64,000 bases of DNA, from the NCBI GenBank assembly GCA_964602485.1, contig CAZRQU010000001.1, positions 80,894 to 144,893 of the forward strand, written 5' to 3'. This DNA is from WJLG01 sp964602485. GTDB lineage: Bacteria; Patescibacteriota; Patescibacteriia; Patescibacteriales; WJLG01. The notes beneath the pieces were generated by a model that saw nothing but the letters and a program-made list of their open reading frames with translations, searched no databases and was not told the origin of the DNA. Position 1 is the stretch's first letter. Each line of letters starts with the position of its first letter. This document shows positions 33,172 to 41,004 of the stretch, piece after piece. The translations under genes and the position numbers were made by a program.

Positions 33172-34391
33172 AGATACTTCTTATAAACAAATATCATTAT
33201 TTGAAAGGAGGGGCTGAGAGGTGCTATTTTGACACCGCTAAGCTTTTGCAAGAAGCCGGACACGAAGTGGCTTTCTTTTCAATGAAGGGAGATGAAAATG
33301 TTTCGACCAAATGGTCCAAATATTTCATTGATCGGATAGACTATGATGATCTGCCGACCATAAAAAGCAAGATCAAGGCTTCCCTGTCCTTGGTTTATAA
33401 TTTTTCAGCTAAGAGACGTTTGAAAAGATTAATAAAGGATTTCAAGCCGGACGTCGCTCATCTGCATAATATCTATCATCAATTATCCCCATCTATCATA
33501 GATGCCTTAAGGAGGGAGGGGGTGCCGATGGCGATGACCTTGCATGACTATAAGTTGATATGCCCTAACTATAAAATGTTAGTTAGGGGAAAGGTGTGGG
33601 AGAAGAGCAAGCCCGATAGATATTATCGATGTTTTTTGGATAAATGTTTTAAAGATTCTTATTTTAAAAGCCTTTTGGTCACCTTGGAGGCATATTTACA
33701 CAATAAGATATTCAAGACTTATGACAAAGTTGATGTTTTTATTTCTCCCAGTAGATTTTTGAAGAAGAAATTCAAAGAGTTTGGATTCGCTAACAAGATA
33801 GAGTATCTGCCCAATCCTTTCTTTGCAAGGAATAAAGCGGATACCAAGCGATCCAAAGAAGGTGATTTTATTTTATATTTCGGTCGTTTAAGCCAGGAAA
33901 AAGGAGTAGGGGCTTTGATCAGGGCTTTTTCAAATTTGGATACTGATCTGAAATTGAAAATAGCCGGTGTTGGTGATAAGGAGAAGGCCTTGAAGAAAGA
34001 GGCTAAGAAATTGGACAAGGTTGATCTTTTGGGTTTTTGCAAAGATGAAAAATTAGATAACTTGATAAAAAAAGCGGTCTTTATTGTTGTTCCTTCTCGT
34101 TGGTATGAGAATGCACCTTATTCTGTGGTAGAAGCTATGGGGGCCGGCAAGGTTGTTCTATGTTCTGACCTGGGAGGATTGCCGGAATTGGTTCAAGACG
34201 GTTATTCCGGATTCATATTCAGGGCTTTTAGTGAACAAGATCTTGAAGATAAGATGAGGTATATAATAGACAAGCGCGGTTCGCTTGATAAGATAGGCAG
34301 GCGAGCCAGTCAAGAGGTGAAAAGAAAAAATGATCCGGATATTTATTTGAAAAAATTGGAAAAGATATATACTAATTTAAAAAATAGCTAA
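33168..34391 (+). CDS. GT4 glycosyltransferase
   Basis: 407 aa. N-terminal KYHYLKGGAERCYFDTAKLLQEAGHEV and VAHLHNIYHQLSPSIIDALRR are typical of GT4 enzymes of capsule or exopolysaccharide assembly. The C-terminal domain has ILYFGRLSQEKGVGALIRAF and the donor motif YENAPYSVVEAMGAGKVVLCSD. There is an inserted Cys-bearing segment (DRYYRCFLDKCFKDSYF) seen in one GT4 subgroup. It starts by ATGA overlap with the previous gene and ends in a terminator stem that overlaps its stop codon. Confidence 0.9.
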   Translation: MKILLINKYHYLKGGAERCYFDTAKLLQEAGHEVAFFSMKGDENVSTKWSKYFIDRIDYDDLPTIKSKIKASLSLVYNFSAKRRLKRLIKDFKPDVAHLHNIYHQLSPSIIDALRREGVPMAMTLHDYKLICPNYKMLVRGKVWEKSKPDRYYRCFLDKCFKDSYFKSLLVTLEAYLHNKIFKTYDKVDVFISPSRFLKKKFKEFGFANKIEYLPNPFFARNKADTKRSKEGDFILYFGRLSQEKGVGALIRAFSNLDTDLKLKIAGVGDKEKALKKEAKKLDKVDLLGFCKDEKLDNLIKKAVFIVVPSRWYENAPYSVVEAMGAGKVVLCSDLGGLPELVQDGYSGFIFRAFSEQDLEDKMRYIIDKRGSLDKIGRRASQEVKRKNDPDIYLKKLEKIYTNLKNS

Positions 34392-34408
34392 TTTTAGCTA
34401 TTTTTTAA
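34382..34408 (+). terminator. Terminator overlapping the GT4 stop codon
   Basis: AAATAGCT (34382-34389) pairs with AGCTATTT (34396-34403), then more T. Confidence 0.75.
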
Positions 34409-34434
34409 ATTAGTATACCTGAAGGGTTTTACTA

Positions 34435-34463
34435 TTGACATTTTTTAACTTTTATGATATGGT
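34435..34463 (+). promoter_or_regulatory. Promoter of the secreted propeller-like gene
   Basis: Consensus TTGACA at 34435-34440, 17 bp, TATGGT at 34458-34463; leader about 50 nt. Confidence 0.65.
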
Positions 34464-34519
34464 AGGATGATTATGGAAAAGCAATATAAAACCAATTTTA
34501 AATAAAATTTAAACATATT

Positions 34520-35824
34520 ATGAACAAACTGAAAAGAATTTCCATCTTTTTCGTCTTGGTCTTCTTTGTGGTCGGCATTTTAGTGGCGGTTCCTGGAGAG
34601 ACCAAGAAGAAGGCCTATTATTCCGGCGAAGCCATTAATTATAATGGCCAGGTATACGTAGGCACCACCAATACCGGCAGTTTCGAATTGCTGGCTTTGG
34701 AGAACGGAGAGCTTTATAAGAAGCTTACCATCTCTTCCTATGATAGGGAGTCAGATGAGTTCTATGATTGTGAGCTTTTTGAGGAAGCCGATCGTTTGTA
34801 TGTCCATTTGGTCAATGGTCGTTATCTTTATAAGTACGACATTACCGATCCTATGACTCCGGAATTAGTTAAGGAGGTCAAGGATAATTCCTGGGATTGG
34901 TTCATCAGGATCAAAAGGGTAGATGGTAAACTAGTTACCATTGGTAGCAAACAGATCAAGATCTGGAATGATGATTATCAAGTAGTGAACTCTTATGATG
35001 TTAGTGACGAGAGTTTAAAGAACAGTGATCACCCTGAGAATATAACTTTTTCCAACAATGGCGATTATTTCATTTCTGCCAAAAAGGATAAGGTTAGTAT
35101 CTATGATTCCAATAATAGAGCAAGTGTGGCCGAATTCAATATAGCTGCCGCTGATAATAAGAGAGGCATGGTCAATGATGGCCAAAACAGCTTGATCTAC
35201 CTGGTTGATGATGAGTCATTGAAGGCTATAGATTTCCAAGGGGATGTAGTAGATGAGTTTACCCACGATTCACATGTTGGCTACAATGTGGTTGAGTCAA
35301 ACGATCCTAACTACCTTTATTTTTCCGATGGTATCGGTGTCGTAAAGGTTAGAAGATCAGACTTGGAGCCGGTAGACTGGCAGTATTCTACCAGTATGAG
35401 CAATGTTCCTGGTTCTTGGTCTATGGGTATCGACCCGGTTTTGGGAAGCGATAATGAGGAGTATCTAGTAGTTTTTAATGGTTCTAATATATCCATTCTT
35501 AATGGAGATATGGAAATGGTGGATGATTATGAGGCCGTAGAAGAGGACAATGGTCCGATAGAGCCTTTGTTCATAGGTCTTGATAAACACAGGGCTCCGG
35601 CTGGTAGTCAGATATCAGTGAGAACCGGAGGGTTCGTTCCGGGAGAGGAACTGGAGATCACCATAGATGAAAGGATCGCTTCTTATGACATTGAGTCTGA
35701 TGATCTTGGTAGAGCTACAGCTGTTTTGGATGTACCTCCAACAGCTGAAGCTCAGAGAACTTATGTTAAAGTTGTTGGTCAGGAAAGTGGACTTTCTTAC
35801 AGTACTAGCTTCGAAATAGAGTAG
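34520..35824 (+). CDS. Secreted or membrane-anchored beta-propeller-like protein
   Basis: 434 aa. The N-terminal hydrophobic segment (ISIFFVLVFFVVGILVAV) is an uncleaved anchor or signal. Residues 35-345 show repeated blade-like units (for example GKLVTIGSKQIKIWNDDYQVVNSYDV; GDYFISAKKDKVSIYDSNN; QNSLIYLVDDESLKAIDFQGD), consistent with a WD/PQQ-type propeller of about seven blades. The last 85 residues (KHRAPAGSQISVRTGGFVPGEELEITIDE) resemble an Ig-like or IPT domain. It is monocistronic behind its own promoter, within the exopolysaccharide locus. Function is unknown. Confidence 0.65.
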   Translation: MNKLKRISIFFVLVFFVVGILVAVPGETKKKAYYSGEAINYNGQVYVGTTNTGSFELLALENGELYKKLTISSYDRESDEFYDCELFEEADRLYVHLVNGRYLYKYDITDPMTPELVKEVKDNSWDWFIRIKRVDGKLVTIGSKQIKIWNDDYQVVNSYDVSDESLKNSDHPENITFSNNGDYFISAKKDKVSIYDSNNRASVAEFNIAAADNKRGMVNDGQNSLIYLVDDESLKAIDFQGDVVDEFTHDSHVGYNVVESNDPNYLYFSDGIGVVKVRRSDLEPVDWQYSTSMSNVPGSWSMGIDPVLGSDNEEYLVVFNGSNISILNGDMEMVDDYEAVEEDNGPIEPLFIGLDKHRAPAGSQISVRTGGFVPGEELEITIDERIASYDIESDDLGRATAVLDVPPTAEAQRTYVKVVGQESGLSYSTSFEIE

Positions 35825-35826
35825 TA

Positions 35827-35855
35827 TTGGACAATCTTGGCAATTTTGCTATAAT
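35827..35855 (+). promoter_or_regulatory. Promoter of a putative small structured RNA
   Basis: TTGGAC at 35827-35832, exactly 17 bp, perfect TATAAT at 35850-35855. No ORF of useful length follows before the next promoter at 35961. Confidence 0.6.
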
Positions 35856-35861
35856 TATCTT

Positions 35862-35945
35862 TAATAAGATACACTCTTCAAAGATTGGCGTGAAAGGGTA
35901 CCGCCCCTCAAAAAGGAGGGGCGGGCTCTTGAAGCCAATTTATAT
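35862..35945 (+). ncRNA. Putative small structured RNA
   Basis: A GC-rich island in AT-rich flanks. CCGCCCCTC (35901-35909) pairs perfectly with GAGGGGCGG (35916-35924). Outside it, CTTCAA (35878-35883) can pair with TTGAAG (about 35929-35934), or ATTGGC (about 35884-35889) with GCCAAT (about 35934-35939); the two outer pairings cross each other, so they are alternatives or a pseudoknot. It does not match a small RNA I know. Confidence 0.45.
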
Positions 35946-35960
35946 TTTGCCCTTTTTATG

Positions 35961-35989
35961 TTGACAAAAAATTAAAAATATGTTAAGAT
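35961..35989 (+). promoter_or_regulatory. Promoter of the third GT4 gene
   Basis: TTGACA at 35961-35966, 17 bp, TAAGAT at 35984-35989; start codon candidate at 36021. Confidence 0.65.
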
Positions 35990-36020
35990 AATATGATAAA
36001 GAAAAAATTAGGGGTATGAT

Positions 36021-37259
36021 ATGAGTCTGGGGATGGTAATGGATCATCCGTATATTCATACTATATCCGTAGTAATTTCAAATAATATGAGAATAGCTAT
36101 AATCGGACAAAAAGGAATACCAGCCTTAACAGGCGGAGTTGAAAAGCATGTGGAAGATCTTTCTATACGCTTGGTTAATGATGGCCATGATGTTCTGGTT
36201 TACACTCGTCCGAATTATACCGATCCTGAGATCAAAGAGTATAAAGGAGTACAGTTGATCAGTTTACCTTCTGTGTCAACAAAACACTTTGATGCTGTTA
36301 GTCATACTTTTAGAGCTATCTTGGATGTAGCCAAAAGGAATGTTGATGTTATCCATTTTCACTCCATTGGCCCGTCTTCCTTGCTTTGGCTGATAAAGAT
36401 GCTTAAGCCGAACACTCCGGTAGTGGCCACTTTCCACTCAAAATGTTATCAACACCAGAAATGGGGCTTGTTCGCTAAAATGTATCTTAAGTTCAGCGAG
36501 ATGATGGCTTGCAAATTGGCTGATAAGACCGTTACTGTTTCCCGCAATCTAAGGAACTATGCCATTAAGAGATATTCAAGTAATGCTATTTATGTCCCTA
36601 ATGGAGTTCCGGTAATGGATAAAAAGGAAATAGAGAAGATAAGATATATGGGCCTTAAGAAAGACGGTTATATCTTGGCGGTCTCTCGCCTGGTTAGACA
36701 CAAAGGTTTGCAATATTTGATAAAAGCTTATCAAGAGCTTGATACAGACAAGAAATTGGTGATAGTTGGAGATGGCGCTTATACTGATGATTACGTCAAG
36801 GAGATAAAGGACCTGGCCGGCAATAATAATAATATAATATTCGCTGGCAGTCAGTCAGGACGCAATTTAGAGGAGCTTTTCTCTAACGCCTATCTGTTCG
36901 TTCAGCCATCTGAAGCCGAGGGGCTATCTATTGCCTTATTGGAGGCCATGGCTTATGGTAGGGCCACCTTGGTCTCTGATATACCAGAGAATATGGAAGT
37001 TATCGGTCCTTTGGGTTTTACTTTTAGGAATAAGAATCACCGAGATTTGGCAGCCAGATTAAGGACTTTATTGAGAAATCCTGATATTGTTGAAAAAATG
37101 GGGGAAATGGAAAGACAAAGAGTGGCCAATGAGTATGATTGGAACGATATAGTTGACAAGATAACAAAAATATATAATAATGTCTTGATAAAAAAGATAT
37201 CGGAAAAAAATAGATTAAGTTTGAAAGTAGCTAAAAAATTCTTAAACATTTTCTTTTAA
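36021..37259 (+). CDS. GT4 glycosyltransferase
   Basis: 412 aa from the ATG at 36021, which has AGGGG seven bases upstream. The family-like start MRIAIIGQKGIPALTGGVEKHVEDL is at 36087 but has no ribosome site, so either a 22-residue extension exists or the real start is internal. GT-B motifs: VIHFHSIGPSSLLWLIK, TVTVSRNLRNYAIKRY, ILAVSRLVRHKGLQYLIKAY, and the donor-binding Ex7E in EAEGLSIALLEAMAYGRATLVSD. It is transcribed from its own promoter, separate from the GT4 pair at 32-34 kb. Confidence 0.9.
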   Translation: MSLGMVMDHPYIHTISVVISNNMRIAIIGQKGIPALTGGVEKHVEDLSIRLVNDGHDVLVYTRPNYTDPEIKEYKGVQLISLPSVSTKHFDAVSHTFRAILDVAKRNVDVIHFHSIGPSSLLWLIKMLKPNTPVVATFHSKCYQHQKWGLFAKMYLKFSEMMACKLADKTVTVSRNLRNYAIKRYSSNAIYVPNGVPVMDKKEIEKIRYMGLKKDGYILAVSRLVRHKGLQYLIKAYQELDTDKKLVIVGDGAYTDDYVKEIKDLAGNNNNIIFAGSQSGRNLEELFSNAYLFVQPSEAEGLSIALLEAMAYGRATLVSDIPENMEVIGPLGFTFRNKNHRDLAARLRTLLRNPDIVEKMGEMERQRVANEYDWNDIVDKITKIYNNVLIKKISEKNRLSLKVAKKFLNIFF

Positions 37260-37300
37260 GTCTAGATAGCAGCATCCTTTCTTTGAACAGAGGAAAGGAG

Positions 37301-37341
37301 CGCTGAAATGAGCATGGACCTTAGTCGTGCTCATTTCAGTG
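37301..37341 (+). promoter_or_regulatory. Long hairpin between GT4 and the 37453 lipoprotein gene
   Basis: CTGAAATGAGCA (37303-37314) pairs perfectly with TGCTCATTTCAG (37328-37339), extended by a C-G and a G-T pair. The loop is 13 nt. No T-run follows. Confidence 0.6.
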
Positions 37342-37425
37342 TTCCTTGATAAAAGAGAAAAACATTCATTCTATTCCCGCCCATTTTGGGCTAGATATAG
37401 AACCCGCTTTGTTTGTTCGTCCATA

Positions 37426-37462
37426 AACTTTCAACACAAGAAGGAGGTACCTATGCGTACCA
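37426..37462 (+). promoter_or_regulatory. Leader shared with the 28950 gene
   Basis: AACTTTCAACACAAGAAGGA followed by GGTACCT and ATGCGTACCA. It differs from the 28925-28959 leader only in a few A/C positions and 2 nt of length. The same GGTAC/GTACC pairing around the start is possible. Confidence 0.75.
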
Positions 37463-38661
37463 GAAATTATCTTGGGGTCTTTATGACCGCCGTTATCCTC
37501 GCCGTTATCACTCTGGCGGGGTGCACCCAGAATCCGACCTGTCCCGAAGCGGACGTGTCAAGCAATGATCCCGGAAACTTGAACAGCGACTTCACGGTGT
37601 TGGCCAAGGTCAACGTCGGCCAGAGCGACTACACGGAGGTAGGAGACTCCGGTAGTATCCAGCTGTATGCGGATGTCCAGAGCGTTATCCGTATCAGCGA
37701 TAACCGCTCCGCCTCCGCCCGAGAAGATGATCCGGTTCAGCGGATCAACTACTGGGAGGATGGTAGTCTGACCTCCAGCAATGGAGATCAGATATTGCAT
37801 TCGTTTTCTGAAGGATCGCACACCTTCCGGGTGGAGATCACCACGGAAGAGACGGCGTACACTCTGGTGTTTACCGTAGAAGCGGTACCCATGACCGAAC
37901 CGCTACCCACCGATCTCGATTATATCGATTCGGCCTGGGTAGAGGGGGATAACGTAATTGTGAGTATAAAATACTCAATTGGTTATTCCCCCGAAGATAG
38001 CGACGGCGACCCGGATCCAATCCTTTTGGATGATCCGTCCGTTATTGGCGCTACTCTCGGGTGGGATTCCGGCGACGAGCGGGCTTTGACCGACCAGACT
38101 CCGAATTCCAATGGGTACATAGGAGATGAACTCCTGTTGCCCGAAGGCGAGCTTAGCCGTTTCGCGCTCATCGTTGATGAGCCGGGCGGTATCTGGGCTT
38201 ACCCTTCGGTTGTTGACGAGTCAGAAATGGCTTATAATACTGAAGGCATATTCGCCTTGGAGCCGGTCGTGGCCGGAGGCACCATAGAGGTTCGAAACCG
38301 ATATGGTGACGTTCTCTACTCTACGGAGTGGGAAGATACTTCTTCGATTGTCGAAGATACTCTTCCTCCCGGAGAAGTGGGAGATTCGCTGGCCAGGGTT
38401 ACGGTGAGCGAGGATTCACTCCATCTGTATATCTACGATTCGGATTCCACCGAATCGGCGATAACGATCGGCGGGGTGGTTTTCCGCTCCGACGCTTCGA
38501 ACGGGTGGGGGGAGTTCGTTTTTGAACTGGCTCCCGGCGACGACATTCTCACCTTCGTTTTTACGGGAATGGAGGAATGTATTTTCTACGATCCGGATGA
38601 AGACGCTTGCCTTGTGCAGGTGGTCCAGTCCGGATTCGCCAAGAGGCGCGTTCTGTACTAA
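37453..38661 (+). CDS. Lipoprotein (unrecognised), accessory type
   Basis: 402 aa. The start at 37453 is fixed by AAGGAGG five bases upstream; the frame is open further upstream but without a ribosome site. The signal MRTRNYLGVFMTAVILAVITLAGC ends in a perfect lipobox (LAGC). The mature part is acidic and beta-rich, with several Ig-like stretches (RINYWEDGSLTSSNGDQILHSF; GSHTFRVEITTEETAYTLVFTVE; GTIEVRNRYGDVLYSTEWED). It is clearly GC-richer than the flanking GT4 and tsaB genes and uses CGT, GCG and CTC codons that neighbours rarely use, suggesting a different origin. It has its own strong terminator. No function is assignable. Confidence 0.7.
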   Translation: MRTRNYLGVFMTAVILAVITLAGCTQNPTCPEADVSSNDPGNLNSDFTVLAKVNVGQSDYTEVGDSGSIQLYADVQSVIRISDNRSASAREDDPVQRINYWEDGSLTSSNGDQILHSFSEGSHTFRVEITTEETAYTLVFTVEAVPMTEPLPTDLDYIDSAWVEGDNVIVSIKYSIGYSPEDSDGDPDPILLDDPSVIGATLGWDSGDERALTDQTPNSNGYIGDELLLPEGELSRFALIVDEPGGIWAYPSVVDESEMAYNTEGIFALEPVVAGGTIEVRNRYGDVLYSTEWEDTSSIVEDTLPPGEVGDSLARVTVSEDSLHLYIYDSDSTESAITIGGVVFRSDASNGWGEFVFELAPGDDILTFVFTGMEECIFYDPDEDACLVQVVQSGFAKRRVLY

Positions 38662-38690
38662 GCGGGGCAGATGCGCACTTGAGCGAATTC

Positions 38691-38722
38691 AGGGTCTTTC
38701 CATTGCGGAAAGACCCTTTTTT
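38691..38722 (+). terminator. Terminator of the 37453 lipoprotein gene
   Basis: AGGGTCTTTCC (38691-38701) pairs perfectly with GGAAAGACCCT (38707-38717), followed by T-rich sequence. Confidence 0.92.
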
Positions 38723-38737
38723 CTTTTTTATATTTGA

Positions 38738-38779
38738 TATATAGTATTTAGTATATAGTATTTAGTATATAGTATTTAG
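38738..38779 (+). repeat. Three tandem 14-bp repeats
   Basis: The unit TATATAGTATTTAG occurs three times without gaps, followed by a partial copy, in the spacer directly before tsaB. Confidence 0.85.
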
Positions 38780-38792
38780 TATTTATATTTTT

Positions 38793-39146
38793 ATGGTTTT
38801 GTTTATCGATACAACTAAAAAGGACTTAGTGATATTGAGATTATCCGAAAAAGGGGAGGAAATTATCAATTTGGAAGAGAAATATGAAAGAGCACAAGCA
38901 GAGAAATTATTACCAGCCCTTTCTAAGGTTTTGAAAAAAACAAATAAGACGTTGGCAGATATAAAAGAGATAGAGGTCAATAATGATGGCGGAACCTTTA
39001 CTTCTTTAAGGATCGGCGTGATAACCGCCAACGCCCTAGCTTTTGCTTTAAATGTGCCAATAAAGTCTACTTCTGGTCTAATATTAAGTAAAAAAGGTCT
39101 TAAGATAGTCAAGCCAAAGTATAATTCACCTCCTAAGATCGGTTAG
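38793..39146 (+). CDS. tsaB: TsaB-like protein, N-terminal domain only
   Basis: 117 aa against about 220-230 in most bacteria. The ASKHA-type start MVLFIDTTKKDLVILRL and the signature VNNDGGTFTSLRIGVITANALAFALNVPIKST (normally GPGSFTGLRIG) identify TsaB/YeaZ. The C-terminal lobe is missing. TsaB partners with TsaD and TsaE to make t6A37 on ANN-decoding tRNAs; those partners are not in this window. The t6A-modifying enzyme MtaB is at 55591. Truncated TsaB may be a lineage trait; it could also be non-functional. The gene ends in a weak terminator. Confidence 0.78.
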   Translation: MVLFIDTTKKDLVILRLSEKGEEIINLEEKYERAQAEKLLPALSKVLKKTNKTLADIKEIEVNNDGGTFTSLRIGVITANALAFALNVPIKSTSGLILSKKGLKIVKPKYNSPPKIG

Positions 39147-39322
39147 ATCATTGTTTAAAAATTTAAAATTTAAAATTTCAAATTAATGAATGTGTATAAC
39201 ATGTTGAAAACTTGATAAAAAATTATATAAAACAATAGGGAAAATTCCCCACCTATCCACAGAGGGGATTTTTTTTTATTTTTTTAACTAATTTTAGTTA
39301 ATAATAAAGGGGGGTGAAATGG
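39147..39322. other. Spacer between tsaB and the mraZ promoter
   Basis: AT-rich, with repeated AAAATTTAAAATT words near 39155-39180 and the tsaB terminator at 39241-39277. Bases 39279-39322 are AT-rich with a G-run before the mraZ promoter. No gene is seen. Confidence 0.6.
39241..39277 (+). terminator. Terminator after tsaB
   Basis: AAAATTCCCC pairs with GGGGATTTT around a 13-nt loop with one mismatch, ending in a T-run. Confidence 0.7.
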
Positions 39323-39351
39323 TTGACTGGAGGGGACTGGTGGTGTATACT
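39323..39351 (+). promoter_or_regulatory. Promoter of the mraZ operon
   Basis: TTGACT at 39323-39328, 17 bp, TATACT at 39346-39351. Confidence 0.7.
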
Positions 39352-39360
39352 TAAATCAGA

Positions 39361-39400
39361 GAGGTGAAAAGTGGGGAATTGAGGTGAATAACTTGAGGGG
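39361..39400 (+). promoter_or_regulatory. Candidate MraZ operator: repeats at a 10-bp period
   Basis: Consecutive 10-mers read GAGGTGAAAA, GTGGGGAATT, GAGGTGAATA, ACTTGAGGGG. G-rich direct repeats spaced by one helical turn just upstream of mraZ are the arrangement bound by the MraZ ring in other bacteria. They lie just downstream of the predicted transcription start, fitting autorepression. Confidence 0.6.
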
Positions 39401-39450
39401 GCATCTCAATTTCCCAAACTCTCTAAAAAAGGGAATATGAAAAACATGAT

Positions 39451-39882
39451 ATGTTCATCGGTGAATACAAACATAATATCGACGCAAAAGGAAGAATGGC
39501 TGTCCCGGCCAAATTCAGACAAGTATTAAAAAAGGGAGCAGTGGTTACCAGAGGTTTGGACAACTGCCTTTTTTTGTATCCTAAGGATAAATGGCAGGAA
39601 ATGGCTAAGAAGTTCGCCGATCTGCCTATAAGCCAATCCAAGGCCAGAGCTTTTGCCAGACATATGTTGGCCGGAGCCGTGCAAGTTGAATTCGACAATC
39701 AGGGAAGGATAACCTTGCCTGATTATCTAAGACAGTTTGCAACCATAAAGAAAAGAGCGATCATAGCCGGATTATTCGATCGTTTGGAGATCTGGGATGA
39801 TGAAGCTTGGAACAAGTATAAGACCAGCACTGAAAAATCCAGCGATGATATTGCCGAGAGTTTAAGCGAGCTGGGTGTTTGA
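39451..39882 (+). CDS. mraZ: Transcriptional regulator MraZ
   Basis: 143 aa with two tandem SpoVT/AbrB-like domains. Each has its signature: FIGEYKHNIDAKGRMAVPAKFRQVL and GAVQVEFDNQGRITLPDYLRQFA. MraZ is the first gene of the division/cell-wall cluster and represses its own operon in other bacteria. Candidate operator repeats lie 50-90 bases upstream. It is followed by rsmH. Confidence 0.95.
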   Translation: MFIGEYKHNIDAKGRMAVPAKFRQVLKKGAVVTRGLDNCLFLYPKDKWQEMAKKFADLPISQSKARAFARHMLAGAVQVEFDNQGRITLPDYLRQFATIKKRAIIAGLFDRLEIWDDEAWNKYKTSTEKSSDDIAESLSELGV

Positions 39883-40006
39883 TCACTTTTAAGGCCTTGA
39901 ATGGCTTTAAAATACCGGGGCTTGAAATTTGCCCCTAAAATAAAAACAAAAACAGTGATTTTTGCCCATAGATTACTGTTATCCGGAACTAAAGAGGGTG
40001 CGGAAT

Positions 40007-40945
40007 ATGGAATATGAACACACACCGGTAATGGTCCCAGAAGTTATCGACCATTTGGTGCTAAAACGAGGGGGATATTACATAGACTGCACCCTTGGCT
40101 CCGGAGCTTATACTGAAGCCATAGCTAAGAGAGTAGGAGTAAAAGGCAAAGTGCTTTCTTTTGATCTGGACAAGGATGCCATAGAGAACACTAAAAAGAG
40201 AGGACTTGAGAACGTAATTTTAAAGAATGACAATTTTAAAAATATAAAAGATGTGGCCGAAGAGGAATTTGGCCCAGAAACAGGCTTTGATGGTATTGTT
40301 TTTGACCTCGGCCTGTCGTCATATCAATTACAGGATAGGACCAGGGGTTTTTCCTTTAATTCTGACAGATCGTTGAACATGGCCTTTGGTGATATCGATA
40401 GCAGTAAAGGCGCCGTGAGTACGGAATATATAGTCAATAAATATAAAGAAGAAAGACTAAGGGAAGTAATAAGAGAATTTGGAGAAGAGCAGGAAGCTTT
40501 CAGAATAGCTAAAGGCATAGTAGAGGAAAGGAAGAATGAGCCGATAAAAAATGCAAAAAAGTTGGCCCAAATAATAATTAATAGCAAAAGATCGAAAAAA
40601 GAAAAGATACATCCCGCTACTAAGACGTTCCAGGCTTTGCGTATGGAGACCAATGGTGAGCTTTCCAACCTACGCAAAGCTTTGCATGATGCGGTCCCTC
40701 TACTGAATAAAAAGGGGAGACTGGTGGTTGTTTCATTTCATAGTTTGGAAGACCGTTTAGTAAAGAATTTTTTCCGAAACGAAGGAAAGGATTGCCTTTG
40801 TCCGCCAGAGATCCCTATTTGTGCCTGCGGACATAAAAAAAGATTAAGAACGATCACTAAAAAACCGATAGAGCCCAGTTTGGAGGAGGTCAAAAGAAAC
40901 CCCAGATCAAGAAGTGCCAAATTAAGAACAGCAGAAAGAATTTAA
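40007..40945 (+). CDS. rsmH: 16S rRNA m4C1402 methyltransferase RsmH
   Basis: 312 aa from ATG 40007 (MEYEHTPVMVPEVIDHL), the family start, with AGAGGG nine bases before it. SAM-binding IDCTLGSGAYTEAIAKR and the catalytic region GIVFDLGLSSYQLQDRTRGFSF are intact. Later signatures IHPATKTFQALRMETNGEL and VVSFHSLEDRLVKNFF are present, and the C-terminus has the usual zinc-like Cys cluster (CLCPPEIPICACGHKKR). It is the normal second gene of the mra cluster. Confidence 0.96.
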   Translation: MEYEHTPVMVPEVIDHLVLKRGGYYIDCTLGSGAYTEAIAKRVGVKGKVLSFDLDKDAIENTKKRGLENVILKNDNFKNIKDVAEEEFGPETGFDGIVFDLGLSSYQLQDRTRGFSFNSDRSLNMAFGDIDSSKGAVSTEYIVNKYKEERLREVIREFGEEQEAFRIAKGIVEERKNEPIKNAKKLAQIIINSKRSKKEKIHPATKTFQALRMETNGELSNLRKALHDAVPLLNKKGRLVVVSFHSLEDRLVKNFFRNEGKDCLCPPEIPICACGHKKRLRTITKKPIEPSLEEVKRNPRSRSAKLRTAERI

Positions 40946-41004
40946 ATAAAACAAACAAAATTTACATCGAAAGCTTTGACGTTAAGCTGGAGACTGATCT
41001 ACCC

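Noticed and set aside
38738..38779. Tandem 14-bp repeats considered as a CRISPR-like array
   Set aside because: Units are adjacent without unique spacers and there are no cas genes; it is a simple tandem repeat.
39247..39262. DnaA-box-like CTATCCACA in the tsaB terminator loop
   Set aside because: It has one mismatch, is single, and lies in a hairpin loop; there is no sign of an origin.
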